This document shows, in pieces, positions 24,414-33,429 of a DNA stretch of 64,000 nucleotides. Each line of letters opens with the position of its first letter. Position 1 is the first letter of the stretch. Both the position numbers and the translations under genes were made by a program. This DNA comes from Streptomyces cavernae (GTDB lineage: Bacteria; Actinomycetota; Actinomycetes; Streptomycetales; Streptomycetaceae): positions 1 through 64,000 of the forward strand of contig NZ_RPDJ01000045.1 in assembly GCF_004023625.1 (NCBI RefSeq). The letters are read 5' to 3'. Under the pieces are notes generated by a model. The model was not told where the DNA came from and made no database searches. It saw only the letters and a program-made list of their open reading frames with translations.

Positions 24414-27400
24414 CGACCACGGTCCAGGCTCCCCAGGTCCCACCTCCGGCGACGGTACGGCCCGCCGGAAGCACCCAGGGCCCCCCGCAGGGCCCGCGTT
24501 CACGCAGGTGGCTGCTGGGGTTCTGGGCCGTGGTGTTCGTGCTGTTCGCGGCCGCGCGCCCGGGCCGGATGACGTTCGACACGAAACTCGGCGTCGCCCT
24601 CGACCCCTGGCAGTTCCTGTCGGACCTCGGACAGTTGTGGCACGACCGGGGCGGCTTCGGCGGGATCGCCGACCAGTACGTCGGCTATCTCTTCCCGATG
24701 CTGCCGTACTACGGCCTGGCCGACGTGCTCCAGCTGCCGGTGTGGCTGGCGGAGCGGCTGTGGTTCTCGCTCGTGGTGTCCACCGCGTTCTGGGGTGCGC
24801 TGCGGCTCGCCGAGCGGCTGAGCATCGGCAGCCCGGCCTCACGGCTGCTCGGTGCGATCGCGTACGCGCTGTGGCCGGTGTTCACGATCGTCGTCGGCTC
24901 CACCTCGGCCGCCGCGCTGCCCGGCGCCCTGCTGCCGTGGGTGCTGCTGCCGCTGACGAACGACCGCTACAGCGCCCGGATCGCCGCGTGCCGCTCGGCG
25001 CTGCTCATCCCGTTCATGGGCGGTGTCAACGCGGCTTCGACGCTCGCGTCGCTGCTCCCCGTCGGCCTCTACCTGCTCTCCCGCCCGCCGGGACAGCGCC
25101 GGCGAAAGCTGATCGCCTGGTGGGTGCCGGGGGTGATCCTGGCGACGGCCTGGTGGGTGGTGCCGCTGCTGCTGCTCGGCGTCTACGGCGAGAACTTCCT
25201 TCCCTACGTGGAGACCTCGCAGACCACGACCGCCACCATGTCGGCGACGGAGACGCTGCGCGGGGCCGGGAACTGGGTCGCCTATCTGCACCTGGGCGAG
25301 GCGTGGCTGCCGGCCGGCTGGACCGTCGCGGCCTCGGTGGTCACGGTCCTCTGCTCGGCGCTGGCGGCCGGGCTGGGCCTCGCGGGACTGGCCCGGCGGG
25401 ACCTGCCGGAGCGCCGCTGGCTGGTGCTGACCGTGCTGTGCGTCGCGGCTGTCACCCTGGCCGGGTACGGCGGTTCGTTCGGGGCGCCCTTCCACGGCGT
25501 GGTCCAGGACTGGCTCAACGGCTGGATCGTGCCCTTCCGCAACATCTACAAGTTCCAGACGGGGCTGGCGCTCGCGCTGGTCTTCGGGCTGATGCACCTG
25601 GTGGGCGTCGCCACGGCCGAGCGCGGGGCGCGCCGGGTCCGGGGCCGGAGGTTCGCACCGCTGATCGCCGCCGTCCTGGTGCTGCCGGGGCTCGCCTGGC
25701 CCTATCTCAACGGCTCGATCCTGCAGCCGGGTTCGTTCCAGGAGCTGCCCAAGTACTGGAAGACGACCGCGAGTTGGCTCGAGAAGTACTCCCCCGACTC
25801 GCGCGCCCTGGTCGTACCGGCCACCGCGCACGGCATCTACACCTGGGGCTCCCCCATCGACCAGCCGCTGGACGTGCTCGCCGAGTCCCGGTGGGCGCAA
25901 CGCGACTACGTCCCCTTCGGCACCGCGGGCAACCGCCGGGCGCTGGACGCGGTCGAGCAGGCCCTGCTGACCGGCGGGGAGGTCCCGGGGCTGGCCGACT
26001 ACCTGAGCCGCGCCGGCCTCTACTACGTCGTCGTGCGCAACGACCTCGACCCCGACCAGATGGGCTATGTGCCGACGACCACCGTCAAGCGCACGCTGGA
26101 GCAGTCGGGTTATGAGCGGGTGACCGGTTTCGGCCCGCTGATGACCGGCGGGCGGATCGCGGAGGACACCCCGCTGCAGATCGAGGGGCTCTACCCACGG
26201 CAGCGGGCGGTGGAGATCTACCGGCCGACGGGCGAGGACGTACGGCGGCCCGGGCAGGCCGGACTGTATCCGCTCGCCGACACCGCCGTCGTCTCCGGCG
26301 GGCCCGAGGCGCTGCTGCCGCTGTCCGCCGATCCCGCGATGCGCGGCCGGGCCGCGGTGCTGACCGGGGACAACCATCCGGGCCTCGGCAGCCCGCAGGT
26401 GCAGGCGGTCGGTGACGGGCTGCGCCGGGCGGACACCCGGTTCGGCCTGATCAACACCAACACCTCGTACACCTACACCGCGGGGCAGCGCAACGACAGC
26501 GACGCCTTCCAGGACGCGGGCGAGAAACCGCGCCAGATCCTGCCGGTCAAGGGGCTCGAGCACCAGACGGTGGCCGAGTTGCGCGGCGCCCGTTCGGTGA
26601 CGGCGTCGTCCACCGGCAGCTGGCTGTTCTACCTGCCGCAGTACGACCCGGTGAACGCCTTCGACGGCAACCCGGACACCGCCTGGGTGGAGGGCGCGGC
26701 GGACTCGGCCGACGGGCAGTGGATCCGGATCGCGTTCAACGGTTCCGTCGACGTCCCGTCCTCGTTCAAGGTGACCCCGCTGCCGCAGGACTCGGTGCGT
26801 TCGGCGCCGACGCGGATCCGGGTGGAGACCGAGCAGGGCTCCGTCAGCAGCTATCTGCTGCCCAACGGCAAGACGCAGAGCGTCAAGGCCCGGGCCGGGA
26901 ACAGCGATTGGCTGAAGATCACCATCCTGGAGTCGGAGGAGCGGCACACCGGGCTGGCCGGTGCCGGCTTCTCCGAGATCGACCTGCCCAAGGTGCAGGT
27001 GACCCGGATGCTGCGACTGCCGACCGACGCGAACGGCACCGACGCCGGCGCCGAGGTCGTCTCCCTGCACCGTGCCGCCGACCCCGGCGGGCTGTCGCCC
27101 ACCGGCACGGAGGCGGGCCTGCACCGGCGGTTCACGACGACGCCGGGCACGTACCAGGTGAAGGCGAGCGCGGTGCCGGTGCCGAGCGCGGAACTGGACA
27201 AGCTGCTGTACGACGTCGCACCGGAGCAGCAGCGGCGGATCACGGCGAGCGCCGACTCCACGGCCGAACTCGGCACCAGCATCTCGGCGCGCAACCTGAC
27301 CGACGGCGATCTGACCACCGCGTGGATCGCGGGGGACCGCCCGACCATCCGCCTCAGCTGGCCCGACAAGCAGGCGGTGGGCGAACTCGTGCTCGCCCCG

Positions 27401-29155
27401 GCGGGCGGCCTGTCGACCCGTCCCACCAAGGTCGAGATCAGCTCTCCGGACGGCGCGGCGACCGCCGGGGTCGACGAGAACGGCGTGGTCCATTTCGCCC
27501 CGATCACCACCGACCGGCTGGACGTCACCATCACCGAGACGGCGCCGCTGACGCTCCACAACCCGATGGCCGACGAGGCCCTGCAACTGCCGGTCGGGCT
27601 GACCGAGGCGTACATTCCCGCCCTCGACCAGTACCGCACCCCGCAGCCCCGGGCCGCGCGCACCTTCGAACTCCCCTGCGGAGAGGGCCCGTTGCTCGCC
27701 GTGGACGGTGAGCTGTACCAGACGAGCGCTAAGGGCACGGTCGGAGACCTCGTCGACCGGCGGCCGATCGATGTGACGCTCTGTCAGCAGGGGCGGGCGG
27801 ACGCGGCGTTGTCCCTGGGCGACGGATCGCACCGGGTGGAGGCCGGGGACGCGGGCCCGCTGGCCGTGACGGACGTGACACTGACCCGCGGGGTCGTTTC
27901 CACCCCCACCGCCAACACCCGCGAGCTGCGGGTGCGGGACTGGCTCGGCGACCGCCGCGAGCTGACGGTGGGCGCGGGCGCGGCCTCGTACCTCACGACG
28001 TACGAGAACATCAACGACGGCTGGAAGGCCACCCTCGACGGCAAGGAGCTCACCCCCGTCCGGCTCGACGGCTGGCAGCAGGGCTGGCGGATCCCGGCAG
28101 GCAACGGCGGCACGATCCAGCTGTCGTACGAGCCCGCCACCCTCTACGAGGCCGGGCTGGTCCTCGGCGGGGTCGGGGTGGCCGCCCTCGTCGGGCTGGT
28201 GCTCTTCCGACGCCGCTCGCCCAACCCGGACGGCGCCTCGCCCGTCCCGCCGGGGCCGGGACTGGTGCTCGGCACGGTGGCGCTGACGCTGGTCGGCGTG
28301 GTGATCGCCGGGTTCCTCGCGCTGCTCGTCCCCTTGCTGGCGCTGCTCGCGTGGCGGCGGCACGCGCTCTTGGTGCCGATCGCGTTCCTCGCCCTCACGG
28401 GTGCCGGGATCGCCGCGGTGACGGGCGCGGGTTCGCCGGTCGCGGCAGGGGAAGGGGCATTCGGTCCGCCGGCCCAACTGCTGGCCCTCATCGGACTGTT
28501 CGCCGCGCTGGTCAGCGTGGGCACGGATGCCGTGCGGCGGCGGGACGTGGCCACCGCGGGCCCGGGCCCCGACGGGACGGTGGTACTGCCCGCGGTACCC
28601 CCACCGCCGGCGCCGCCGCCGCTGTCCGAGCCCCCGTCTTCGGAGGCCCCCACGGAGCCCCTGCCCCAACGCATCCGCGAGACGAGCGGGCCGAAGACGG
28701 AGTCCGCCGGCGCGGAACCGGGTCCCCCGGGACCCAAGGCGGCGACGTCCGCCGGGACGGAACCCGGCCCGGGACCCAAGGCCACCTCCACTGACAGGAA
28801 ACCAAGCCCGGCACCCAAGGCAACGTCCACTGACACGACACCCGGCCCGGCACCCAAGGCCACGTCCGCTGACACGACACCCGGCCCGGCACCCAAGGCC
28901 ACCTCCGCTGACAGGAAACCAAGCCCGGCACCCAAGGCAACGTCCACTGACACGACACCCGGCCCGGCACCCAAGGCCACGTCCGCTGGGACGGAGCGCG
29001 CCGGGACGGAGTCCGACGACGACGCCGTCGAGTCCAGCCCCACCATCTCCGCCCGCGGCCCCGGCCAGGAGCCCCTGCCGCCCGCCGTGCCGGTGCCGAT
29101 GCGCAAGCCCAAGTGCCAGGTGTCCGACGACTCGGGGGAGGGCGACGTCCGATGA
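24410..29155 (+). CDS. AftD-like alpha-(1->3)-arabinofuranosyltransferase (DUF3367)
   Basis: A 1,581-residue polytopic enzyme resembling mycobacterial AftD. Residues 1-440 hold about ten membrane helices of a GT-C fold with FDTKLGVALDPWQFLSDLGQLW and YVGYLFPMLPYYGL (the AftD N-terminal signature). A large extracytoplasmic region follows with two carbohydrate-binding, discoidin-like modules (for example NAFDGNPDTAWVEGA and RNLTDGDLTTAWIAG). Four more helices span about 1245-1380, then a Pro/Ala-rich cytoplasmic tail with five PAPKATSxDxxPGP repeats. AftD adds arabinofuranose to arabinan from decaprenyl-phospho-arabinose. In Streptomyces the acceptor is unknown. Start ATG 24410, coupled to the methyltransferase. 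Confidence 0.85.
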   Translation: MTTTVQAPQVPPPATVRPAGSTQGPPQGPRSRRWLLGFWAVVFVLFAAARPGRMTFDTKLGVALDPWQFLSDLGQLWHDRGGFGGIADQYVGYLFPMLPYYGLADVLQLPVWLAERLWFSLVVSTAFWGALRLAERLSIGSPASRLLGAIAYALWPVFTIVVGSTSAAALPGALLPWVLLPLTNDRYSARIAACRSALLIPFMGGVNAASTLASLLPVGLYLLSRPPGQRRRKLIAWWVPGVILATAWWVVPLLLLGVYGENFLPYVETSQTTTATMSATETLRGAGNWVAYLHLGEAWLPAGWTVAASVVTVLCSALAAGLGLAGLARRDLPERRWLVLTVLCVAAVTLAGYGGSFGAPFHGVVQDWLNGWIVPFRNIYKFQTGLALALVFGLMHLVGVATAERGARRVRGRRFAPLIAAVLVLPGLAWPYLNGSILQPGSFQELPKYWKTTASWLEKYSPDSRALVVPATAHGIYTWGSPIDQPLDVLAESRWAQRDYVPFGTAGNRRALDAVEQALLTGGEVPGLADYLSRAGLYYVVVRNDLDPDQMGYVPTTTVKRTLEQSGYERVTGFGPLMTGGRIAEDTPLQIEGLYPRQRAVEIYRPTGEDVRRPGQAGLYPLADTAVVSGGPEALLPLSADPAMRGRAAVLTGDNHPGLGSPQVQAVGDGLRRADTRFGLINTNTSYTYTAGQRNDSDAFQDAGEKPRQILPVKGLEHQTVAELRGARSVTASSTGSWLFYLPQYDPVNAFDGNPDTAWVEGAADSADGQWIRIAFNGSVDVPSSFKVTPLPQDSVRSAPTRIRVETEQGSVSSYLLPNGKTQSVKARAGNSDWLKITILESEERHTGLAGAGFSEIDLPKVQVTRMLRLPTDANGTDAGAEVVSLHRAADPGGLSPTGTEAGLHRRFTTTPGTYQVKASAVPVPSAELDKLLYDVAPEQQRRITASADSTAELGTSISARNLTDGDLTTAWIAGDRPTIRLSWPDKQAVGELVLAPAGGLSTRPTKVEISSPDGAATAGVDENGVVHFAPITTDRLDVTITETAPLTLHNPMADEALQLPVGLTEAYIPALDQYRTPQPRAARTFELPCGEGPLLAVDGELYQTSAKGTVGDLVDRRPIDVTLCQQGRADAALSLGDGSHRVEAGDAGPLAVTDVTLTRGVVSTPTANTRELRVRDWLGDRRELTVGAGAASYLTTYENINDGWKATLDGKELTPVRLDGWQQGWRIPAGNGGTIQLSYEPATLYEAGLVLGGVGVAALVGLVLFRRRSPNPDGASPVPPGPGLVLGTVALTLVGVVIAGFLALLVPLLALLAWRRHALLVPIAFLALTGAGIAAVTGAGSPVAAGEGAFGPPAQLLALIGLFAALVSVGTDAVRRRDVATAGPGPDGTVVLPAVPPPPAPPPLSEPPSSEAPTEPLPQRIRETSGPKTESAGAEPGPPGPKAATSAGTEPGPGPKATSTDRKPSPAPKATSTDTTPGPAPKATSADTTPGPAPKATSADRKPSPAPKATSTDTTPGPAPKATSAGTERAGTESDDDAVESSPTISARGPGQEPLPPAVPVPMRKPKCQVSDDSGEGDVR

Positions 29156-30465
29156 CCGCGCTGGAGCAGCCGGCGCACGCCGCCGCGGAAGGGCCGGTGC
29201 GTGTTCCGTTCCCGGTGGTCGACGAAGTGGCCCGGCACTGCCTTCAGGAGGAAGAGCCGGAAACCGTCCACATCGAGGTGCACCTGCCGGGACGCCTCGA
29301 CGTCGGCCGGCTGCGCAAGGCCTTCACCGAGGCCCTGCACCGGCATCCGCGCATCCTGATGCGGGAGGCCCGGGGGCCCTGGTACCGCCGCCGCTACGAG
29401 TGGGAGCTGACTCCCGACCCCGACGTGGACGTCGTCTCCGTACCGCCCCCCGACCGGGACGCGCTGAAGCACGCACGGGACCGGGCCCTCGCCACGGCGC
29501 CACCGCTCACCGCGTCCCCGCCGATCCGTCTGGAGGCCGTCGCCGACGGCGCCTCCGCCGTGGGTGCTCGATCGGGCGGAGACGTCCTCTTCCTCACCAT
29601 CAACCACACCGCCCTGGACGGACCGGCCTGTCTCAGGGTCCTGGCGACGGCCGCCGAACTCTACGGCGGCCGGGACAACTCGCCCACGGCCCCTCCGGTA
29701 CGCACCCCGGACACGCCCCAGTCCCCACCCGACACCCCCGCCACCTGGTCACCACCCGCCCGGGTCGCCCACGGAACCCCCGAACCCTCCCCCGGCAACG
29801 GCATGCTCGTCACGGAACTGCTCGTCCCACGCCGGCCCAAGGGCGCCCCGTACACGGTGAACGACCAGCTCATGGCCGCCACCGCGCTGATGCTCGCGCA
29901 CTGGAACCGGGAACACGGCGCCCGCCCGCGCCCGATGCGCATCACCATGCCGGTGGACGACCGCCCGCGGGGCACCGACATGCCCATCGGCAACGGCACC
30001 CGGCTCGTCGAAGTGCCCTTCGCGCCCGAGGAGCTGGACGCGGACCGCATCCCCGAACTGCTGCGCCGCACGGCCGCCCGCACCCGCGCCCTGAAGTCCC
30101 TGCCGCGCCCCCAACTCGGCCACGGTGCAGCCCTGTTGACGGCACCCGTGGTGCCCGTTGCCTGGCGGGCCGCCGTCACCCGGGGGCTGCGCCGGGCCGC
30201 CGCACCCTGGACCTCCACCACCCTCCTCAGCAACATCGGCCGCATCCCCTACCCGTTGGACTTCGGCGACGCGGGCCGGGCCCAGGCGGTGTGGTTCTCG
30301 GCGCCGGCCCGGATGCCCCGCGGACTGACCGTGACCACCGCCTCCACCGCGGGCCGCCTCCATCTGGCGCTGCGCTGGTCCCGCACCCTGCTCAGCCACG
30401 GCGACGGCGCGCACCTCCGCGACCTGTTCGAGCACTACCTCCACGCCACGCAGGAGGGCCCATGA
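29152..30465 (+). CDS. Condensation-domain-like acyltransferase
   Basis: A 437-residue stand-alone protein related to NRPS condensation and PapA-type acyltransferases. The active-site motif reads NHTALDG (about residues 151-157), a variant of HHxxxDG with the first His replaced and the catalytic second His kept. The N-terminal part (VHIEVHLPGRLDVGRLRKAFTEA) and C-terminal LLSNIGRIPYPLDFG and NDQLMAATALML also match the fold. No carrier or adenylation domain is present, so it most likely esterifies or amidates a glycan or lipid. Both ends overlap neighbours by four bases, firmly tying it to the glycan operon. Confidence 0.75.
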   Translation: MTALEQPAHAAAEGPVRVPFPVVDEVARHCLQEEEPETVHIEVHLPGRLDVGRLRKAFTEALHRHPRILMREARGPWYRRRYEWELTPDPDVDVVSVPPPDRDALKHARDRALATAPPLTASPPIRLEAVADGASAVGARSGGDVLFLTINHTALDGPACLRVLATAAELYGGRDNSPTAPPVRTPDTPQSPPDTPATWSPPARVAHGTPEPSPGNGMLVTELLVPRRPKGAPYTVNDQLMAATALMLAHWNREHGARPRPMRITMPVDDRPRGTDMPIGNGTRLVEVPFAPEELDADRIPELLRRTAARTRALKSLPRPQLGHGAALLTAPVVPVAWRAAVTRGLRRAAAPWTSTTLLSNIGRIPYPLDFGDAGRAQAVWFSAPARMPRGLTVTTASTAGRLHLALRWSRTLLSHGDGAHLRDLFEHYLHATQEGP

Positions 30466-31292
30466 CGAGGGCATCGACGACGGCATCGGCGAAAGCATCT
30501 ACGACGGCTTCGGCCAAGGCATCGACGGCGACTTCCGCCGAGGCATCGGCGGCCGACGCGGCCACATCCACCGCGCCCCGCCACGACCTGCGCGATTTCT
30601 ACGAGAACCCGGCCGTCCCCGTCGCCTCCGGCACTCCGCGCAGCCTGCGCCAGGCCCGGATGCTGGCGGAGGCGCTGGGCCCGGCGAGCGCCGGCACCCG
30701 CACCGTCGTGGACATCGGCTGCGGTGACGGCACCGCCGCGGCCACCGCCGCCCCGCTCCTGAGAGGTCACCGCATCGTCGGTGTCGACTGGTCCCAGGAC
30801 GCCCTCCGCCGCGCCCGCACCCGCATCCCGTACGCGATCCGCGGCGAACTCACCGACGGCGGACTGCCTTTGCAGACCGGTGCGGCGGACGCGGTCCTGT
30901 TCAGCGAGGTCGTCGAGCACCTCGTCGACCCGGACGGCGCCCTGGACGAAATCCGCCGCGTCCTGCGCCCGGGCGGACATCTGATGCTGTCCACCCCGAA
31001 CCTCGCCGCCTGGTACAACCGGGCCCTGCTGATGGCGGGCGTGCAGCCGGTGTTCTCCGAGGTGAGCCTGCGCGCGATCCACGGCCGCCCGGGGCGCGAG
31101 GTCGTGGGCCATCTGCGGCTGTACACCGCCCGCGCACTGCGGGAGTTCGTGTCGGCGGCGGGTTTCGAGGTGGTACGGCTGAGGGGGGCGCCCTTCCACG
31201 GCGTACCCCGTCCGCTGCGCCCCCTGGACCGGCTGGCCTGCGCCGCCCCCGCCCTGTCCTCCATCCTGCTCCTGCACGCTCGGAGGACGTGA
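30462..31292 (+). CDS. SAM-dependent methyltransferase with TASAKAS-repeat N-terminus
   Basis: A 276-residue class I methyltransferase. Residues 1-38 are Thr/Ala/Ser/Lys repeats (TTASAKAS twice, then STATSAEAS). The fold follows: FYENPAVPV, VVDIGCGDGTAAAT (motif I), IVGVDWSQDALRRAR (motif II, acidic end of strand 2), LFSEVVEHLVDPDGALDEI and LRPGGHLMLSTPNLAAWYNR. The Methyltransf_11-like core with FYE and STPN is common in sugar or lipid methyltransferases. The substrate is unknown. It overlaps the acyltransferase by four bases and is followed by the membrane protein gene after three bases. Confidence 0.83.
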   Translation: MTRASTTASAKASTTASAKASTATSAEASAADAATSTAPRHDLRDFYENPAVPVASGTPRSLRQARMLAEALGPASAGTRTVVDIGCGDGTAAATAAPLLRGHRIVGVDWSQDALRRARTRIPYAIRGELTDGGLPLQTGAADAVLFSEVVEHLVDPDGALDEIRRVLRPGGHLMLSTPNLAAWYNRALLMAGVQPVFSEVSLRAIHGRPGREVVGHLRLYTARALREFVSAAGFEVVRLRGAPFHGVPRPLRPLDRLACAAPALSSILLLHARRT

Positions 31293-31295
31293 GCC

Positions 31296-32213
31296 ATGTG
31301 GTGGGGAGTGGCCGCGGCCCTGCTGGCGAACGTGCTCTACAGCACGGGATTCGTCCTGGAGAAGCGGGCGCTCGCCGCTCTGCCCGCCGTGACGATCCGC
31401 GAACCGGCGCGGCTGCTACGGCTGGTGCTGGGCAGCCCGCTGTGGATCTTCGGGTCGCTGTCCCTGGCCGCCGGGTTCGGCGCGCAACTCGCCGTCTACC
31501 GGACCCTGCCGATCGCCGCCGCTCAGGGCATCTTCGTCTCCGGACTGGTCCTGCTCGTCCTGCTCTCCTCGGTGCTGCTCGGCGAGGAGACCACGGGCCG
31601 GGAACGCTACGCGCTCGGCGCGATCCTCGCCGCACTGCTGATGGTGGTGCTCTCGCTGGACGAGAGCTCCGACACCGTCAGCCGCAGCGCCCCCTACGCG
31701 CTGGTCCTGACGGTCTGTCTGCCCGCGCTCGCCCTGGGCGTCTGGCTGTACGGTTCGGCCGAACGCCGCGCCCGGCACCGGCACCGGATGCCGACGACCG
31801 GGGTCGAGTACGGCGTCGCGGTGGGCCTGTTGTACGGGGTCAGCTCGCTCGCCATCAAAGGGGTGTCGAGCTATCTGACGACGTCCGGGCTCGGCTCGGC
31901 GCTGGCCGGGCTGCTGCGCTCCCCCTACCCCTATCTCCTGCTCTTCACCGGCCCGTTCGGCCTGGTCATGTCGCAGGCGGCGCTCCAGCGCTGCCGGGCC
32001 TCGCTGATCGTGCCGGTCTGCACGACCGTGACCTGTCTGTTCACGGCGGTGCTCGGCACGCTGTCGTTCGGCGAGGCGCTGCCGCAGGATCCCCTGCGGC
32101 TCGCGCTGCGGCTCGGCGGCACAGTCCTCGCGATCACTGTCCTGGTCGCCCTGCCGAAACACGATCCGACCCCCCAACCGCCCGTCGTGGCCAAGGAGCT
32201 GACTCCACCATGA
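31296..32213 (+). CDS. DMT/EamA-like integral membrane transporter
   Basis: A 305-residue protein with nine or ten hydrophobic helices arranged as two EamA-like halves: MWWGVAAALLANVLYSTGFV at the start, GIFVSGLVLLVLLSSVLLGE ending in the typical Gly-Glu, and CTTVTCLFTAVLGTLSFGEALP in the second half, again ending in GE. Related proteins move metabolites or flip lipid-linked sugars, such as undecaprenyl-phosphate-aminoarabinose flippases. In this operon a flippase for a polyprenyl-phospho-sugar used by the AftD-like enzyme is an attractive but untested idea. The start follows GGAGGAC and the stop overlaps the Trm112-like gene (ATGA). Confidence 0.78.
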   Translation: MWWGVAAALLANVLYSTGFVLEKRALAALPAVTIREPARLLRLVLGSPLWIFGSLSLAAGFGAQLAVYRTLPIAAAQGIFVSGLVLLVLLSSVLLGEETTGRERYALGAILAALLMVVLSLDESSDTVSRSAPYALVLTVCLPALALGVWLYGSAERRARHRHRMPTTGVEYGVAVGLLYGVSSLAIKGVSSYLTTSGLGSALAGLLRSPYPYLLLFTGPFGLVMSQAALQRCRASLIVPVCTTVTCLFTAVLGTLSFGEALPQDPLRLALRLGGTVLAITVLVALPKHDPTPQPPVVAKELTPP

Positions 32214-32578
32214 AACCCGACGACCCACTGCTGAAGATCCTGGCGTGCCCGCTCGACAAGGGCCCCTTGCACCTGGTCCCCGAGGGAACCGGCACGGGCG
32301 AGGCGCTCTACAACCCCCGTCTGCACCGCCGCTACCCGATCGTCGACGGCATACCGCAGCTGTTGCCGTCCTCGGGCGAGCAGGTCGGTGAGGAGGAGCA
32401 CGAGGAACTGCTGCGACGGATCGGTGTGCCGTCCGGGAACGCGGCGGACGCCGTGAGCGGCGGCAACGGCGACCACCCCGTGCCCTCGGCGAGTGATTCC
32501 GGAGGCGTCGGGAGCGGCGCGGTGCACGCCGTCGACGGAACGCGGCTCGAGGCCCCGGCCCCCAGGACGGCCCCGTGA
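32210..32578 (+). CDS. Trm112-like protein with extended tail
   Basis: A 122-residue protein. Residues 1-55 match the small Trm112 family: LLKILACPLDKGPL at the N-terminus, then NPRLHRRYPIVDGIPQLLP. Only one cysteine is present (in ACPLDKG), so it is unlikely to bind zinc as the eukaryotic activator does. The last 65 residues are Gly/Ser/Asp-rich and probably disordered. Trm112 proteins activate methyltransferases, and this one lies between methyltransferase genes of the operon. Whether it partners with them is open. It overlaps both neighbours (ATGA at 32210, GTGA at 32575). Confidence 0.75.
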   Translation: MKPDDPLLKILACPLDKGPLHLVPEGTGTGEALYNPRLHRRYPIVDGIPQLLPSSGEQVGEEEHEELLRRIGVPSGNAADAVSGGNGDHPVPSASDSGGVGSGAVHAVDGTRLEAPAPRTAP

Positions 32579-33429
32579 CCACGCTCGCCGCCCGGATTGC
32601 CCCCTTGCTGCCCACCCGGCTGGTGGCCGCGACCGCCCGCTGGCTCTACCCGCGCTTCGAACCCGAACTCGCCCGGCTCCCCGAACTCTGCCCGGCCGAC
32701 TGCGGCACCGCGGTGGACGTCGGCGGCTGGTACGGGCCGTGGACCCGCCGGCTCTCCGCGCGCGCTCGGCGCGTGGTCACCGTCGAACCCGTGCCGCACC
32801 TGGCCCGGCTGCTGGCCTCCGGGACCCCCGGAAACGTCCGCGTGGTGCGCGCCGCCGCGAGCGACCGGCGGGGCACGGCAAGGCTGTGGCTGCCGCCCGG
32901 CGACGCGGGTGACCGGGGCGTGTCCTCCCTGGTCCGCCGTGACATCCACGCCCGCGCCGTCGAGGTGCCCTGTGTCACCCTGGACAGCCTTGACCTGCGG
33001 GACGTCGGCTTCATCAAGATCGACGTGGACGGCAACGAGCGCGCGGTGCTGCGCGGCGCCACCACACTGCTCACCCGTGACCGCCCGGCCCTGTTCATCG
33101 AGCTGGAGTCCCGTATCCAGCCGATCGAGCCGGTGGTCTCCCTGCTGTCCGGGCTCGGCTACGAGGGCTGGGTGCTGCCCGGCCGCAACTGGCTGCGGCT
33201 GCGCGACTTCGACCTGGAGGCGCACCAGGCGCGCTGCGCGTACGTCGTCTCCCACGGCCTGGTCCGCAGGGTGCTCCCGTTTCGCGGTCCGCGCTATGTG
33301 AACTCGGTCCTCTTCCTGCCGGCCGGCCGCCGGCCGGGCGTCCGCGAGGACGCTCAGCGGCGCGCGGGCGGCGAGGCAGGGCGGCACGTACGCGACGATG
33401 GGGTGCATGCCGGCAAACCGACCCACTAG
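32575..33429 (+). CDS. FkbM-family methyltransferase
   Basis: A 284-residue FkbM-type SAM methyltransferase, a group that O-methylates sugars and polyketides. It shows AVDVGGWYGPWTRRL (motif I with a Gly-Gly-Trp variant), VVTVEPVPHLARLL, and the diagnostic VGFIKIDVDGNERAVLRGA followed by PALFIELESRIQP. It lies at the end of the glycan operon as the third methyltransferase. The GTG start overlaps the Trm112-like stop. The last residues overlap the following hypothetical gene by about 20 bases. A sugar hydroxyl on the exported glycan is the likely target. Confidence 0.83.
   Translation: MTTLAARIAPLLPTRLVAATARWLYPRFEPELARLPELCPADCGTAVDVGGWYGPWTRRLSARARRVVTVEPVPHLARLLASGTPGNVRVVRAAASDRRGTARLWLPPGDAGDRGVSSLVRRDIHARAVEVPCVTLDSLDLRDVGFIKIDVDGNERAVLRGATTLLTRDRPALFIELESRIQPIEPVVSLLSGLGYEGWVLPGRNWLRLRDFDLEAHQARCAYVVSHGLVRRVLPFRGPRYVNSVLFLPAGRRPGVREDAQRRAGGEAGRHVRDDGVHAGKPTH

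Noticed and set aside
24839..28669. 1,276-codon open frame on the minus strand
   Set aside because: It is antisense to the AftD-like gene, with Arg/Gly/His/Asp-rich low-complexity composition typical of shadow frames in GC-rich DNA.
28527..30461. Long upstream extension of the methyltransferase at 30462
   Set aside because: The frame upstream is antisense-free but out of frame with two solid genes; the four-base ATGA overlap fixes the start at 30462.
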